A model generated the notes under the pieces. The model was not told the origin of the DNA, searched no databases, and saw only the letters and a list, made by a program, of their open reading frames with translations. Below are positions 25,692 to 34,275 of a stretch of 64,000 nucleotides of DNA, piece after piece. The translations under genes were made by a program, and so were the position numbers. Source of the stretch: Sulfobacillus acidophilus (GTDB taxonomy: Bacteria; Bacillota; Sulfobacillia; Sulfobacillales; Sulfobacillaceae); assembly GCA_003023745.1 (NCBI GenBank), contig PXYV01000003.1:1-64000 (forward strand), written 5' to 3'. Within the stretch, counting starts at the first letter, position 1; each line of letters starts with the position of its first letter.

Positions 25692-26945
25692 CTATTCCAA
25701 GAACAACAACCCGGGTTCCTGCAATCGTGACATAATATACGCTAAAAACCGCCCCGCTTGTCCGCCATCATTAACCCGATGGTCAAATGTCAAAACAACC
25801 GGAAGCATAAGATGAGAGACTACGCGGTTGTCCTCACTCAATATTAACTGCGACCGTGCTCGTCCTATGCCCAAAATCGCTACCTGAGGGTAATTGACGA
25901 GCGCCGTTGCAAATAGTGCCCCCACGGCACCATAATTCGAAATAGTAAAGGTCCCCCCTAATAGTTCTGATGGAGATAACCCTCGCGAATGAGCCTTGCG
26001 GGCAAGTTCGGTAATCTCTTGTGCAATATCTCCTATGTTCTTACGGTCAGCACCTCGAATGATTGGCACAATGAGTCCTTCGTCAGTATCCACAGCTATC
26101 CCAATGTCATAGTCCCATAACAACACGACTTCTTGTCCCTCGTCGTCCATTACAGCGTTAAAAGTGGGGAATTTTTTGAGTGCTCCGACAACAGCCTTCA
26201 CAACGAAAGGTAGATATGTAAGATGAGGTGAATTGTTGGGGGCCACTGTTGAAATCCGATTTTTCCATTCTGCGAGCGACGAAATGTCCGCCAATTCACA
26301 AACAGACACTTGAGGAGCAGTAAAAGCCGACCGCACCATTCGTTCAGCCGTCACCCTTCGAATCCCGCGTAGTGCTATTCGCGTTGGTTGTACTACATTT
26401 GCACTTGTAATCAAATCGGTGGGTTTCTCATAGATTCCCCCTATTTCAGAAACTTTTAAGACATCCTCTCGAAGTATACGGCCTTTAGGCCCTGTCCCCC
26501 TAACGCGAGAGAGGTCAACGCGTTTTTCTCGTGCCAATGTACGCACCGCAGGTGAAGCCAAAACATCGTAAGTTTGTCCTGAATCCTTGCGGAACTCTTC
26601 ATTGCCCCTTATATCACCTGTTGATAGACTAATCGCCACCTCTTCTTTAGGGTGATTGTTCTCATCTTTTGACTGTATTACACCTATTACCTGGGAAGAG
26701 TCGCCAGCAGGAACATCGAACTCAACTAACACTGTACCCACTTTAACCACATCACCCACCGCAGCATTTAATGCCAAAACAACGCCTTCCACGGGTGAAG
26801 GAATCTCTACAGCTGCTTTATCAGTTTGAATTTCGACCAGTGGTGACTCTTTACGTGCAATTTGGCCTTGCTCAACTCGCCAGGCTAGTATTTCTGCTTC
26901 TTGAATACCCTCGCCGACATCAGGAAGTTTCCAAAAAAAGTTCAT
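25692..26945 (-). CDS. Dihydrolipoyl acyltransferase (E2) of a 2-oxoacid dehydrogenase complex
   Basis: This 417-residue E2 core protein has one N-terminal lipoyl domain with the lipoylated Lys43 in IQTDKAAVEI, a linker, then the peripheral-subunit-binding domain SPAVRTLAREKRVDL...GTGPKGRILREDV (about 130-162). The C-terminal catalytic domain carries the His/Asp motif FDHRVNDGG. The single lipoyl domain and sequence style are those of branched-chain/acetoin-type complexes. The E1 alpha and beta genes lie upstream in the same direction, interrupted by a CaiB gene. No E3 (lipoamide dehydrogenase) occurs in the window; it must come from elsewhere. The complex would convert a 2-oxoacid to its acyl-CoA. 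Confidence 0.93.
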   Translation of the reverse strand: MNFFWKLPDVGEGIQEAEILAWRVEQGQIARKESPLVEIQTDKAAVEIPSPVEGVVLALNAAVGDVVKVGTVLVEFDVPAGDSSQVIGVIQSKDENNHPKEEVAISLSTGDIRGNEEFRKDSGQTYDVLASPAVRTLAREKRVDLSRVRGTGPKGRILREDVLKVSEIGGIYEKPTDLITSANVVQPTRIALRGIRRVTAERMVRSAFTAPQVSVCELADISSLAEWKNRISTVAPNNSPHLTYLPFVVKAVVGALKKFPTFNAVMDDEGQEVVLLWDYDIGIAVDTDEGLIVPIIRGADRKNIGDIAQEITELARKAHSRGLSPSELLGGTFTISNYGAVGALFATALVNYPQVAILGIGRARSQLILSEDNRVVSHLMLPVVLTFDHRVNDGGQAGRFLAYIMSRLQEPGLLFLE

Positions 26946-27116
26946 GTTTATCCTTCGCCCTTCCTATTACATTCACAAACTCAGCGTTGTTGAGCCAAGC
27001 ACACCATTATTTCTTGCTTTATAACCCAAAACGAGCGCTGATTAAAAAACTGCGCATACAAAAATGTACAACTCCTGGAAAAAGGTAGACTCCCCTCACA
27101 TATGACTTGAATGAAA

Positions 27117-28307
27117 TCAATTGACAACGCGCTTCTGCTTAAGACGATTGATCTCATCCGGTGGGTACCCAAGCCATCCTAATACTGCAGTGGTGTGTTC
27201 ACTGAGTTGAGGTGGCCAATGTCTAACGTCAGCACGTTGGCCATCAATTCTTATTGGCAAGTCTACCCACTGGAACCCGGGAATTCGAAAGTCACGTGAG
27301 GATTTTATTAACTCCAGACTGTTAACTTGTACATCACGACATACTTCTGCAACAGAGTGGATAGGGGAACAAGGTACACCCACAGCCTGTAATCGGTCTA
27401 CCCAGTAACTTGTTGTTCGCTGCTCGTGGAACAAAAGACCTTGGATTTCCTCATGCAATTCACTGCGATGCATGACGCGTAAATCATTACTGGCAAACTT
27501 GGCGTTATTATCTAGCTGACTATCCAAAGCCGTGCATAGCTTACGAAATAAGGTATTATTACCAGCTGCGATCATAATCCATCCGTCGTGGGTGCGAAAT
27601 GCTTCGTAAGGCGCAGCCATAGGCGCAACACTCCCCATTTTTGCGGGAACACTACCTTCGGCCAGATAGTTGGTAATTAGCAGTTGCATCCATGCGACAC
27701 CTGTCTCTAATAAACTCGCTTGTACATACCGAGACGTATCGGTACGCTTATCGAGCACGACCGCCAGTGCCCCCATTGCTGCCCACATACCTGTAGCGAG
27801 ATCGATTATCGACACGCCCACTCGTGCAGGGTCGCATTTCGGGTCACCATTCACGCTCATAATTCCCGTATAAGCCTGTAATATCGCATCATAGCCAGGA
27901 AGATTTTCGTTAGGCCCGCCAACGCCGTACGCACTAACCTCCACATAGACTAAATTTGGGTACAGATGCCGCAGAGATGCAAAATCTAACCCCAACTTGC
28001 GTGCCGTAGACGTACGAAAACTCTGTACCACAATATCAGCGCGTTCCAACAACTTGCGGATGATTTGAGGGCTTTCAGGATGATGGAGGTCAAGGCACAC
28101 GCTTTCTTTATTGCGATTTAGTGCAAGGAATGTCGTAGATTCACCATTCCACTGCGGCGGGAACCACCCACGAGTATCATCGCCCGCATAAGGGCGTTCA
28201 ATTTTTATGACGCGTGCACCCAAATCGCCTAAGATCTGCGTGCAGTAAGGACCTGCCACATTCTGAGTGAAATCAATGACCACTTTCCCTTGCAAAGGCT
28301 GGTTCAT
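27117..28307 (-). CDS. CaiB-like class III CoA transferase 3
   Basis: This 396-residue class III CoA transferase has VVIDFTQNVAGPYCTQILG, LGARVIKIERPYAGDDTRGW, LNRNKESVCLDLHHP, LVYVEVSAYGVGGP, GYDAILQAYTGIMSVNG, and the catalytic Asp in IIDLATGMWAA. The C-terminal domain is complete (WVDRLQAVGVPCSPIHS). ATG 28307 or the GTG just before it, preceded by TTAGGGGGC, avoids overlap with the E1-beta stop; the longer frame is rejected. Oddly, this gene is inserted between the E1 and E2 genes of the 2-oxoacid dehydrogenase, suggesting that the acyl-CoA product of that complex, or its free acid, is a CoA donor or acceptor. Confidence 0.9.
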   Translation of the reverse strand: MNQPLQGKVVIDFTQNVAGPYCTQILGDLGARVIKIERPYAGDDTRGWFPPQWNGESTTFLALNRNKESVCLDLHHPESPQIIRKLLERADIVVQSFRTSTARKLGLDFASLRHLYPNLVYVEVSAYGVGGPNENLPGYDAILQAYTGIMSVNGDPKCDPARVGVSIIDLATGMWAAMGALAVVLDKRTDTSRYVQASLLETGVAWMQLLITNYLAEGSVPAKMGSVAPMAAPYEAFRTHDGWIMIAAGNNTLFRKLCTALDSQLDNNAKFASNDLRVMHRSELHEEIQGLLFHEQRTTSYWVDRLQAVGVPCSPIHSVAEVCRDVQVNSLELIKSSRDFRIPGFQWVDLPIRIDGQRADVRHWPPQLSEHTTAVLGWLGYPPDEINRLKQKRVVN

Positions 28308-28329
28308 CACCCAATTGCCCCCTAACTCT

Positions 28330-29310
28330 TCAATATTCCAAAAGCATGCGTAGAGTCCTTTCAACCCGGGCGCTATTTGGTAACCACTCACGCTCTAACT
28401 GCGCAACGGGATACGGCGTATCATACCCACAAACACGCATGGGTGGTGCTTCCATGCGGTAAAAGGCCTCCGCCATAATACGTGAAATGATCTCGGCTCC
28501 AACGCCGGCCGTTCGAACAGCCTCATGCACTACCAGGACTCGACCGGTCTTGGTCACCGAAGCAATAATTGTTTCTTCATCTAGAGGACTCAACGTACGT
28601 ACATCAATGACTTCGATAGTGCTCCCCGTGGCTTTTTCCACTGAAAGGACAGTTGGGATAATCCATGCGCCAGGACTCCCCCAATAAATAACCGTCAGAT
28701 TCATACCTTCGTGAACTACCCGGGCTTTACCTAGAGGTTCGAAATACACTTCCGAAGGCACTTCCTCACGAAACGCACGATATAGCGGCATGGGCTCTAA
28801 AAATATCACCGGGTCAGGATCAGCAATGGCTGAGAATAACAGACCTTTGGCATCAAATGGACGACTTGGCACTACCACCTTTAGGCCAGGACTATGCACA
28901 AAAAACGTCTCAAGAGAATCGGAATGCAATTCTGGCGCACCAATGCCACCCCCGTAAGGAGCTCGAATGACCAACGGCACAGTAAAGTGTCCTAACGATC
29001 GTGAACGCAATCGTGCTGCTTGAGTAATTATTTGATGAAACCCGGAGCATATAAACCCGAGAAATTGAATTTCCGCAACCGGATGTAGTCCGTTCATGGC
29101 AAGCCCTACCGCACTACCTAAAATGGCTGACTCCGAAAGTGGCGTATCGACCACACGGTCTTCGCCAAACTGTTCAAATAAATCCTTTGTAACTCGAAAT
29201 ACTCCTCCATTTCGCCCGATGTCTTCACCCAGTAAGATAACCGTGTCATCTTGCGCCATCGTTTGCATTAAAGCCTGGTTAATAGCTTGCGCCATCGTTA
29301 GTTCAGCCAT
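28330..29310 (-). CDS. 2-oxoacid dehydrogenase E1 beta subunit
   Basis: This 326-residue beta subunit of the thiamine-diphosphate E1 heterotetramer has AINQALMQTMAQDDTVILLGEDIG split over its N-terminal helix and strand, GVFRVTKDLFEQFG, TPLSESAILGSAVGLAMNG, IRAPYGGGIGAPELHSDS (including the invariant His), SRPFDAKGLL and the C-terminal DVRTLSPLDEETI and VVHEAVRTAGVGAEI. All fit the branched-chain or acetoin E1-beta family. ATG 29310 is chosen on a GAGGTGCAACAGG leader; it overlaps the E1-alpha stop by 8 nt, so the subunits are translationally coupled for 1:1 assembly. Confidence 0.93.
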   Translation of the reverse strand: MAELTMAQAINQALMQTMAQDDTVILLGEDIGRNGGVFRVTKDLFEQFGEDRVVDTPLSESAILGSAVGLAMNGLHPVAEIQFLGFICSGFHQIITQAARLRSRSLGHFTVPLVIRAPYGGGIGAPELHSDSLETFFVHSPGLKVVVPSRPFDAKGLLFSAIADPDPVIFLEPMPLYRAFREEVPSEVYFEPLGKARVVHEGMNLTVIYWGSPGAWIIPTVLSVEKATGSTIEVIDVRTLSPLDEETIIASVTKTGRVLVVHEAVRTAGVGAEIISRIMAEAFYRMEAPPMRVCGYDTPYPVAQLEREWLPNSARVERTLRMLLEY

Positions 29311-30352
29311 CCTGTTGCACCTCACTCTCCTGCTGTTTGAGATCCGTCGTCTGAGAGTAGAACACATGGTGGAATACACTTGCTAAACGTGATGGAGGCT
29401 TGTCATTGGCACGTTGCCATGCATCATCAACCCGTTTGCGAATTTTATTAATGAGCGCGTCATCCTCCGATTCCGACCACTGGTGATACCGTATTAAGTA
29501 AGATTTAGCTCGGATTAGCGGGTCAAGTTGCCTCCACCGGTCGACTTCATCATCAGTCCGGTAACGACGCGGATCATCTGCCGTCGTATGCGCATCTAAT
29601 CTATATGTCACTGCTTCAATTAACACCGGCTGGTATGTTTCGCGCATTTTTTCTGTGACGTCCTTAACCGTTTGATATACGGCCAATACGTCATTCCCAT
29701 CAATCCGAAATGAAGGCAAGCCATACGCACTGGCCTTGTCTGCAATACTTTCAACAGCCGTTTGCCGGGCAAAGGGAGTACTAATGGCCCACTGATTATT
29801 TTCACAGAAGAACACCACGGGAACTTGGAATACGGCGGCCATATTTACAGCTTCGTGAAAATCGCCCTTGGATGTCGCTCCATCACCAAAATAACACAGC
29901 GAGATTTGTGGCTCCCGGCGTAACTTCGTAGACCATGCGACCCCAACAGCATGTGGAATTTGCGAAGCAACCTCTACTGCGGGTGGAACGACGTGAACAT
30001 GTATGTCTGACGGCGTCAACCACCGTTCTTGATGGCCCATCAGCCATAAAAACACACTATCAATAGGAATCCCAGCCACTATCGCCGCCCCTAAGTCCCG
30101 ACCATAAGGAAATAGCCAATCGTTTTTTTGTAGGACGCTCGCACTTCCAACCTGGGCCGCTTCCTGACCTAATCCCGATGCATAGGTGCCCAAAAATCCT
30201 TGACGCTGAAGTACCGTAGCCTTGTGCTCAAAGACTCGACAGGTCACCATAAGTTCGTACAGTGCTAAACATTCAGTACGTTCTAACGCAATCTCTTTGC
30301 CTTCCGTTAGTTCTCCTTCTTTATTAACATACTGGATCCAGTCTTTGGCCAC
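29303..30352 (-). CDS. 2-oxoacid dehydrogenase E1 alpha subunit
   Basis: This 349-residue thiamine-diphosphate-binding alpha subunit has the TPP motif GDGATSKGDFHEAVNMAAVF...CENNQWAIST (GDG to NN). ASGLGQEAAQVGSASVL, FPYGRDLGAAI, VASQIPHAVGVAWS and the phosphorylation-loop-like TYRLDAHTTADDPRRYR identify a branched-chain-type E1. GTG 30352 sits behind GGGGAGGAACCCGAA. The complex decarboxylates a 2-oxoacid. Within this cluster the 2-oxoacid might be released by an aldolase step or be a branched 2-oxoacid feeding CoA starters. Which one cannot be decided from sequence. Confidence 0.93.
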   Translation of the reverse strand: MAKDWIQYVNKEGELTEGKEIALERTECLALYELMVTCRVFEHKATVLQRQGFLGTYASGLGQEAAQVGSASVLQKNDWLFPYGRDLGAAIVAGIPIDSVFLWLMGHQERWLTPSDIHVHVVPPAVEVASQIPHAVGVAWSTKLRREPQISLCYFGDGATSKGDFHEAVNMAAVFQVPVVFFCENNQWAISTPFARQTAVESIADKASAYGLPSFRIDGNDVLAVYQTVKDVTEKMRETYQPVLIEAVTYRLDAHTTADDPRRYRTDDEVDRWRQLDPLIRAKSYLIRYHQWSESEDDALINKIRKRVDDAWQRANDKPPSRLASVFHHVFYSQTTDLKQQESEVQQDG

Positions 30353-30403
30353 TTCGGGTTCCTCCCCTGTCCTATGTCATCTGCACTGCGTACAATAGGC
30401 GGA

Positions 30404-31186
30404 TCAGTCGGTCCAAACCGGGGCTCGTTTTTCCATAAATGCCCGAATGCCTTCTCTGCGATCCTCGGTTGCAATCAACTGATTGTAAAACGCCAATTCC
30501 ACCGTATATCCCGTCCGAAAGTCTGCCTCAACAGATGTCTGGATGGCTTTCTTCGCTAATTGGACGGCACGCGGCGCATTGTGCGCTATGTCCTGTGCAA
30601 TTGACAACGCAACCGCCACCGCATCTCCATTCGGTACAACGTGATTTGCGAATCCCCAAGTCAAGGCTTCTTGGGCGCTGAATTTATGCGCGGTGAAAAT
30701 TAATTCTTTGGCCCGCCGGGTTCCGACAGCTCGAGCAAGATTCTGTAGACCCGCTCCTCCTGGAATAATACCTCGTGTAACCTCAACCAACGCAAAAACA
30801 GCTGATTCAGCCGCAACAATAAAATCACACATACATGCAAGCTCACATCCCCCAGCAAAGGCATATCCTTCAACGGCCGCGATTATCGGGACCGGAAATT
30901 CCCGTACTGCGAGCAACCCCTGCTCCGCTATGCGATGTTGCCTGGCCCATTGCGCTTCAGACATATTCTGGCGTTCTTTTAGATCGCCTCCGGTCGAAAA
31001 AGCGCGTGTTCCTGCGCCCGCAATAATAGCAGCTCGCAATTGCCGGTTCTCGGCTTGCGTAAGAAATAATTCACGTAATTCTTCCAACATACGAGTATTC
31101 ATCGCATTGAGTGCTTCTGGTCGATTAAGTGTAACCTGAAGAATGTCACTCCGTTCCCCTAATATCCGTACATCTAACGTGTCCAT
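30404..31186 (-). CDS. Enoyl-CoA hydratase (crotonase) 2
   Basis: This 260-residue crotonase retains both hydratase glutamates: Glu115 in AFAGGCELACMCDF and Glu135 in ALVEVTRGIIPGGAGL. The oxyanion-hole segment is AFSTGGDLKERQ. The C-terminus ends FMEKRAPVW as in soluble hydratases of beta-oxidation and methylglutaconyl-CoA hydratases. The LKERQ-type element and GGAGLQNLARAVG resemble the AUH/methylglutaconyl-CoA hydratase group, which would pair well with the HMG-CoA-lyase-like protein encoded in the same operon; this is inference. ATG 31186 has AGGAGG six bases upstream, which rejects the start at 31204. Confidence 0.9.
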   Translation of the reverse strand: MDTLDVRILGERSDILQVTLNRPEALNAMNTRMLEELRELFLTQAENRQLRAAIIAGAGTRAFSTGGDLKERQNMSEAQWARQHRIAEQGLLAVREFPVPIIAAVEGYAFAGGCELACMCDFIVAAESAVFALVEVTRGIIPGGAGLQNLARAVGTRRAKELIFTAHKFSAQEALTWGFANHVVPNGDAVAVALSIAQDIAHNAPRAVQLAKKAIQTSVEADFRTGYTVELAFYNQLIATEDRREGIRAFMEKRAPVWTD

Positions 31187-31279
31187 CTCCGTCCTCCTAA
31201 CCATACCGTGTCAGGTAGCAAACCGGGCGATGATCAACCATTCCGACCCATATAAATGATGACGACAAAAAGGGTGGGT

Positions 31280-32440
31280 TTAGTAAGATCGGGGCATCCC
31301 AAGAACATGCTCACCAATATACGCAAGAATTAAATTGTTATTGACCGGGGCCACCATAGGTAACCGAACTTCCCTAAATTTACGCTCTACGTCATATTCT
31401 GAGACAAATCCGTATCCGCCAAATGTGTCCATGGCAGCATTTGCACTGGCCCAAGTTGCTTGCGTGGCCAAAAGCTTAGCGGCATTGGCTTCAAAACCTG
31501 GTTCATCCCCCTGATCAAATAATTGAGCCGCCTTCCAACGCATTAAGCTAGCCGCTTCGAGGTTCGCGTACGCTTGTGCAATCGGGAATTGAACTCCTTG
31601 ATTTGCCCCAATCGGACGCCCAAATACAATTCGTTCACACGCATATTTACTGGCTTTATCAATGAACCAGAAACCATCGCCCAAAATTTCCGATGCTACT
31701 AAAATTCGTTCGGCATTCATACCACTTAAAATCGCCCGGAAACCCCGGCCTTCCTCTCCAATCAAATTGTCCACAGGGACCTCAAGATTTTCGAAAAATA
31801 ATGCGTAAGTATCGTGGTTTACCATCGTCCGTATGGGTGTCGCAGAAATTTGTTCTCTTGCCTGACGTAAATCAATGTAAAAAACACTCAGACCGTCCGT
31901 TTTCCGAACGACCTCATCATAAGGTGTGGTGCGGGCTAGCAATAACATGGCGTCCGAGTGCCCGAAACGCGAAGTAAATACTTTAGCCCCCGATATTACA
32001 TATCTTAATCCATCTCGTCGTGCAAATGTTTTAATTTGCGTCGTGTCTGACCCAGCGTCGGGCTCCGTGATTGCGAACGATTGCAAACGAACCTCACCTT
32101 TGGCAATCGGAGGCAATAAACGACACTTTTGCTCCTCACTACCGTGTCGGAGAATCGTACCCATCACGTACATTTGAGCATGTGCAGGCATTCCGGTTCC
32201 ACCAGATCGGTTAATGGTTTCTAAAATAAGGCTGGCCTCCGTTAGCCCAAATCCTGATCCCCCATATTCCTCGGGAATTAAAACGGATAACCATCCCCCT
32301 TGAATAAGAGCGTCGACAAAGGCGGTCGGATATTCATGTTTCTGGTCTAAAGAACGCCAATATTCGTCAGGATAATCTTGACATAATCGAGCTACGGCAG
32401 CTTGTATTCCCTTTTGTTCGTCTGTTAACGAGTAATCCAT
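31280..32440 (-). CDS. Acyl-CoA dehydrogenase 3 (base in the isovaleryl-type position)
   Basis: This 386-residue FAD acyl-CoA dehydrogenase has IPEEYGGSGFGLTEAS, FAITEPDAGSDTTQIKT, FTSRFGHSDAMLLLA, FFENLEVPVDNLIGEEGRGF and FGGYGFVSEYDVERKFR. The C-terminal Y-E-G-T element is missing altogether (VRLPMVAPVNNNLILAYI). Instead there is a Glu in GMNAERILVASE, the helix-G position that supplies the base in isovaleryl- and long-chain acyl-CoA dehydrogenases. This indicates branched or bulky acyl substrates and a different substrate from the other two dehydrogenases of the cluster. Its ATG follows CGGAGGACTAAA. A crotonase gene follows 93 nt on. Confidence 0.9.
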   Translation of the reverse strand: MDYSLTDEQKGIQAAVARLCQDYPDEYWRSLDQKHEYPTAFVDALIQGGWLSVLIPEEYGGSGFGLTEASLILETINRSGGTGMPAHAQMYVMGTILRHGSEEQKCRLLPPIAKGEVRLQSFAITEPDAGSDTTQIKTFARRDGLRYVISGAKVFTSRFGHSDAMLLLARTTPYDEVVRKTDGLSVFYIDLRQAREQISATPIRTMVNHDTYALFFENLEVPVDNLIGEEGRGFRAILSGMNAERILVASEILGDGFWFIDKASKYACERIVFGRPIGANQGVQFPIAQAYANLEAASLMRWKAAQLFDQGDEPGFEANAAKLLATQATWASANAAMDTFGGYGFVSEYDVERKFREVRLPMVAPVNNNLILAYIGEHVLGMPRSY

Positions 32441-32465
32441 TTTAGTCCTCCGGTCGGTGTGTAAC

Positions 32466-33302
32466 TCAACTCCTAAATCGCCAAAAATCGGGCGGCCGTT
32501 TTTCTAAAAACGCGTTTTGGCCTTCCAATAATTCCTGCACGGGATATCCACCCGGTTTTAAAATTCTTTGCCAGTGGCCCGGGTCGGAATCTCGGAGAAA
32601 ATCGGCAACCACTTCAAACGATGCTTTAATTCCCGCTAGCACGCTTGGACTTAAAGCCAGTATTTCGGCGCACCAGCTATCGACTTCTTGATCCAGTTGA
32701 TCGAGGGGTACAACGGCGTTGCACATCCCCATAGCCAATGCTTCCGATGCCGAATATTTCCGGCAAACCATCCACAATTCACGCGCTCGCTTTTGCCCGA
32801 CGACGAATGTTGAATACGATACAATGATGCCCTCGGCAGGACTACCTACACGTGGACCGTTCTGGCCAAATACTGCGTTGTCCGCTGCTATCGTCAAGTC
32901 ACAGCAATAAGCTAAATGATTACCCATGCCAATGGCGTAACCCTTTACAACTGCGATAACAGGTTTTAAGCAATGCCGAATCGCATCATGGACAATGCGT
33001 GCATCCACCTGAAAAAATTTGCTTTGTATGCCAGATTTCTCCCAGTGAATGTCCCCCCCTGATGAAAAAGCTCTGTCCCCTGCGCCAGTTAAGAGCACCA
33101 CACCAATAAGCTCATCTGCCGCTGCATCATTGATTGCGGAGGCTATTTCCCACATGGTCTCCCCCGTCAAAGAATTGAGGGTTTGAGGGCGGTTAATAGT
33201 GACCCGGGCAACGTGGGTCTCCCGGTTTTTTTCATAAATTATATCGTGAAAATCCTGATCGAGAACCGGCCGAAGATCTCGCACCACCTTCACTTCGTTC
33301 AA
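32466..33302 (-). CDS. MenB/BadI-like crotonase 2, TTG start
   Basis: This 278-residue crotonase-fold protein of the MenB/BadI branch has INRPQTLNSLTGETMWEIA, AFSSGGDIHWEK, GYAIGMGNHLAYCCDLTIAA, FGQNGPRVGSPAEG, VGQKRARELWMVCRKYSASE and the end LEKRPPDFWRF. The FGQNGPRVGS element and the KRAREIW-like helix are very close in style to 2-oxocyclohexanecarboxyl-CoA hydrolase, so ring opening of a cyclic beta-ketoacyl-CoA is a good hypothesis. TTG 33302 is taken as start because AGGAGG lies seven bases upstream; starting at ATG 33368 would translate that site. It is the second such paralogue in the cluster. Confidence 0.85.
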   Translation of the reverse strand: MNEVKVVRDLRPVLDQDFHDIIYEKNRETHVARVTINRPQTLNSLTGETMWEIASAINDAAADELIGVVLLTGAGDRAFSSGGDIHWEKSGIQSKFFQVDARIVHDAIRHCLKPVIAVVKGYAIGMGNHLAYCCDLTIAADNAVFGQNGPRVGSPAEGIIVSYSTFVVGQKRARELWMVCRKYSASEALAMGMCNAVVPLDQLDQEVDSWCAEILALSPSVLAGIKASFEVVADFLRDSDPGHWQRILKPGGYPVQELLEGQNAFLEKRPPDFWRFRS

Positions 33303-33441
33303 TGGGTATCCTCCTCTGCATGGATATAGTTTTCTGCGCCCGTTTTCAATTGCTATCTCGAGTGCCATCGAACTCTTCGACGATTTGATTTTGTGAACAC
33401 GCTCAATGCGATTCTTCTTCGGGTTGGCCCAATCTCTATAC

Positions 33442-34200
33442 TTAGGCGTGCATATAACGACCGCCTGTTATTGCAATTACCTCCCCCGTAATGTACCGAG
33501 CTTCTTCTGACACTAAGAAGCATACCAAGTCAGCAACTTCCTCGGGAGTTCCGACACGCCCCAACGGGATCAGTCGCTCTGTCTCCGTAAAAAATTCTTT
33601 TGGATAGATTTTTTCAAGATAAGCATTATAAATTAGCCCAGGGGCAATTGCATTTACGCGAATATTATATTTTCCGACTTCAGCCGCTGCAGCCCGCGTT
33701 AACCCCATGACTCCCGCTTTTGCGGCACAATATGCAGCTTCCCCTTCGGACGAACCAATCCATCCATCAGCGGAAGAAATATTCACAATTGCACCTTGTT
33801 GGCGTGGCAGCATATGTGGCAAAACCGTACGTATAAAACGAAACGTGCCGTCGAGGCATACGTTCATGACAAATCGCCACGTTTCTTCAGATACACTCCA
33901 AATGGGCTCTAATTTGTTAATACCTGCCACATTACATAAAATATCGATGTGGCCGAAATGCTCCATAGTGGTTTTGACAGCGGATTCGATTTGTTCTTGC
34001 TTTGTTACATCGACTTGGCAAGCAGGCACTTCCCGGCTAAATTCTTGAGATAATGCCTGGGCGACCTCAAAACTTCGCCGCGGGTGTGAATCAGTAAGCA
34101 TCACATCCGCCCCCGCCTTAAGTAATTTATGTGCAACAGCATGTCCAATTCCCGCACCAGCTGCAGCGGTTACTATAGCAACTTTTCCCCTTAAATCCAT
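33442..34200 (-). CDS. SDR family oxidoreductase 4
   Basis: This 252-residue SDR has AIVTAAAGAGIGHAVA (an unusual Ala-rich nucleotide loop), LTDSHPRRS after beta2, IDILCNVAGIN, the INISSADGWIGSSEGEAAY active site with Ser, Tyr and the following AAK lysine, and AIAPGLIYN. The TAAAGAGIGHA loop and SSADGWIGSSEGEAAY are reminiscent of IpdF-like and other steroid-associated SDRs, though that is only an impression. ATG 34200 follows AAAGGAGG closely. It is the first structural gene after the regulator, 75 bases downstream of it, so it is very probably the leading enzyme gene of the long operon. Confidence 0.9.
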   Translation of the reverse strand: MDLRGKVAIVTAAAGAGIGHAVAHKLLKAGADVMLTDSHPRRSFEVAQALSQEFSREVPACQVDVTKQEQIESAVKTTMEHFGHIDILCNVAGINKLEPIWSVSEETWRFVMNVCLDGTFRFIRTVLPHMLPRQQGAIVNISSADGWIGSSEGEAAYCAAKAGVMGLTRAAAAEVGKYNIRVNAIAPGLIYNAYLEKIYPKEFFTETERLIPLGRVGTPEEVADLVCFLVSEEARYITGEVIAITGGRYMHA

Positions 34201-34275
34201 TGGGATACGCCTCCTTTAGATTTAACCCCAAGATAATGTCCATGAAGTGTTATTTGATCTAGGTTCTCTCCAAGG

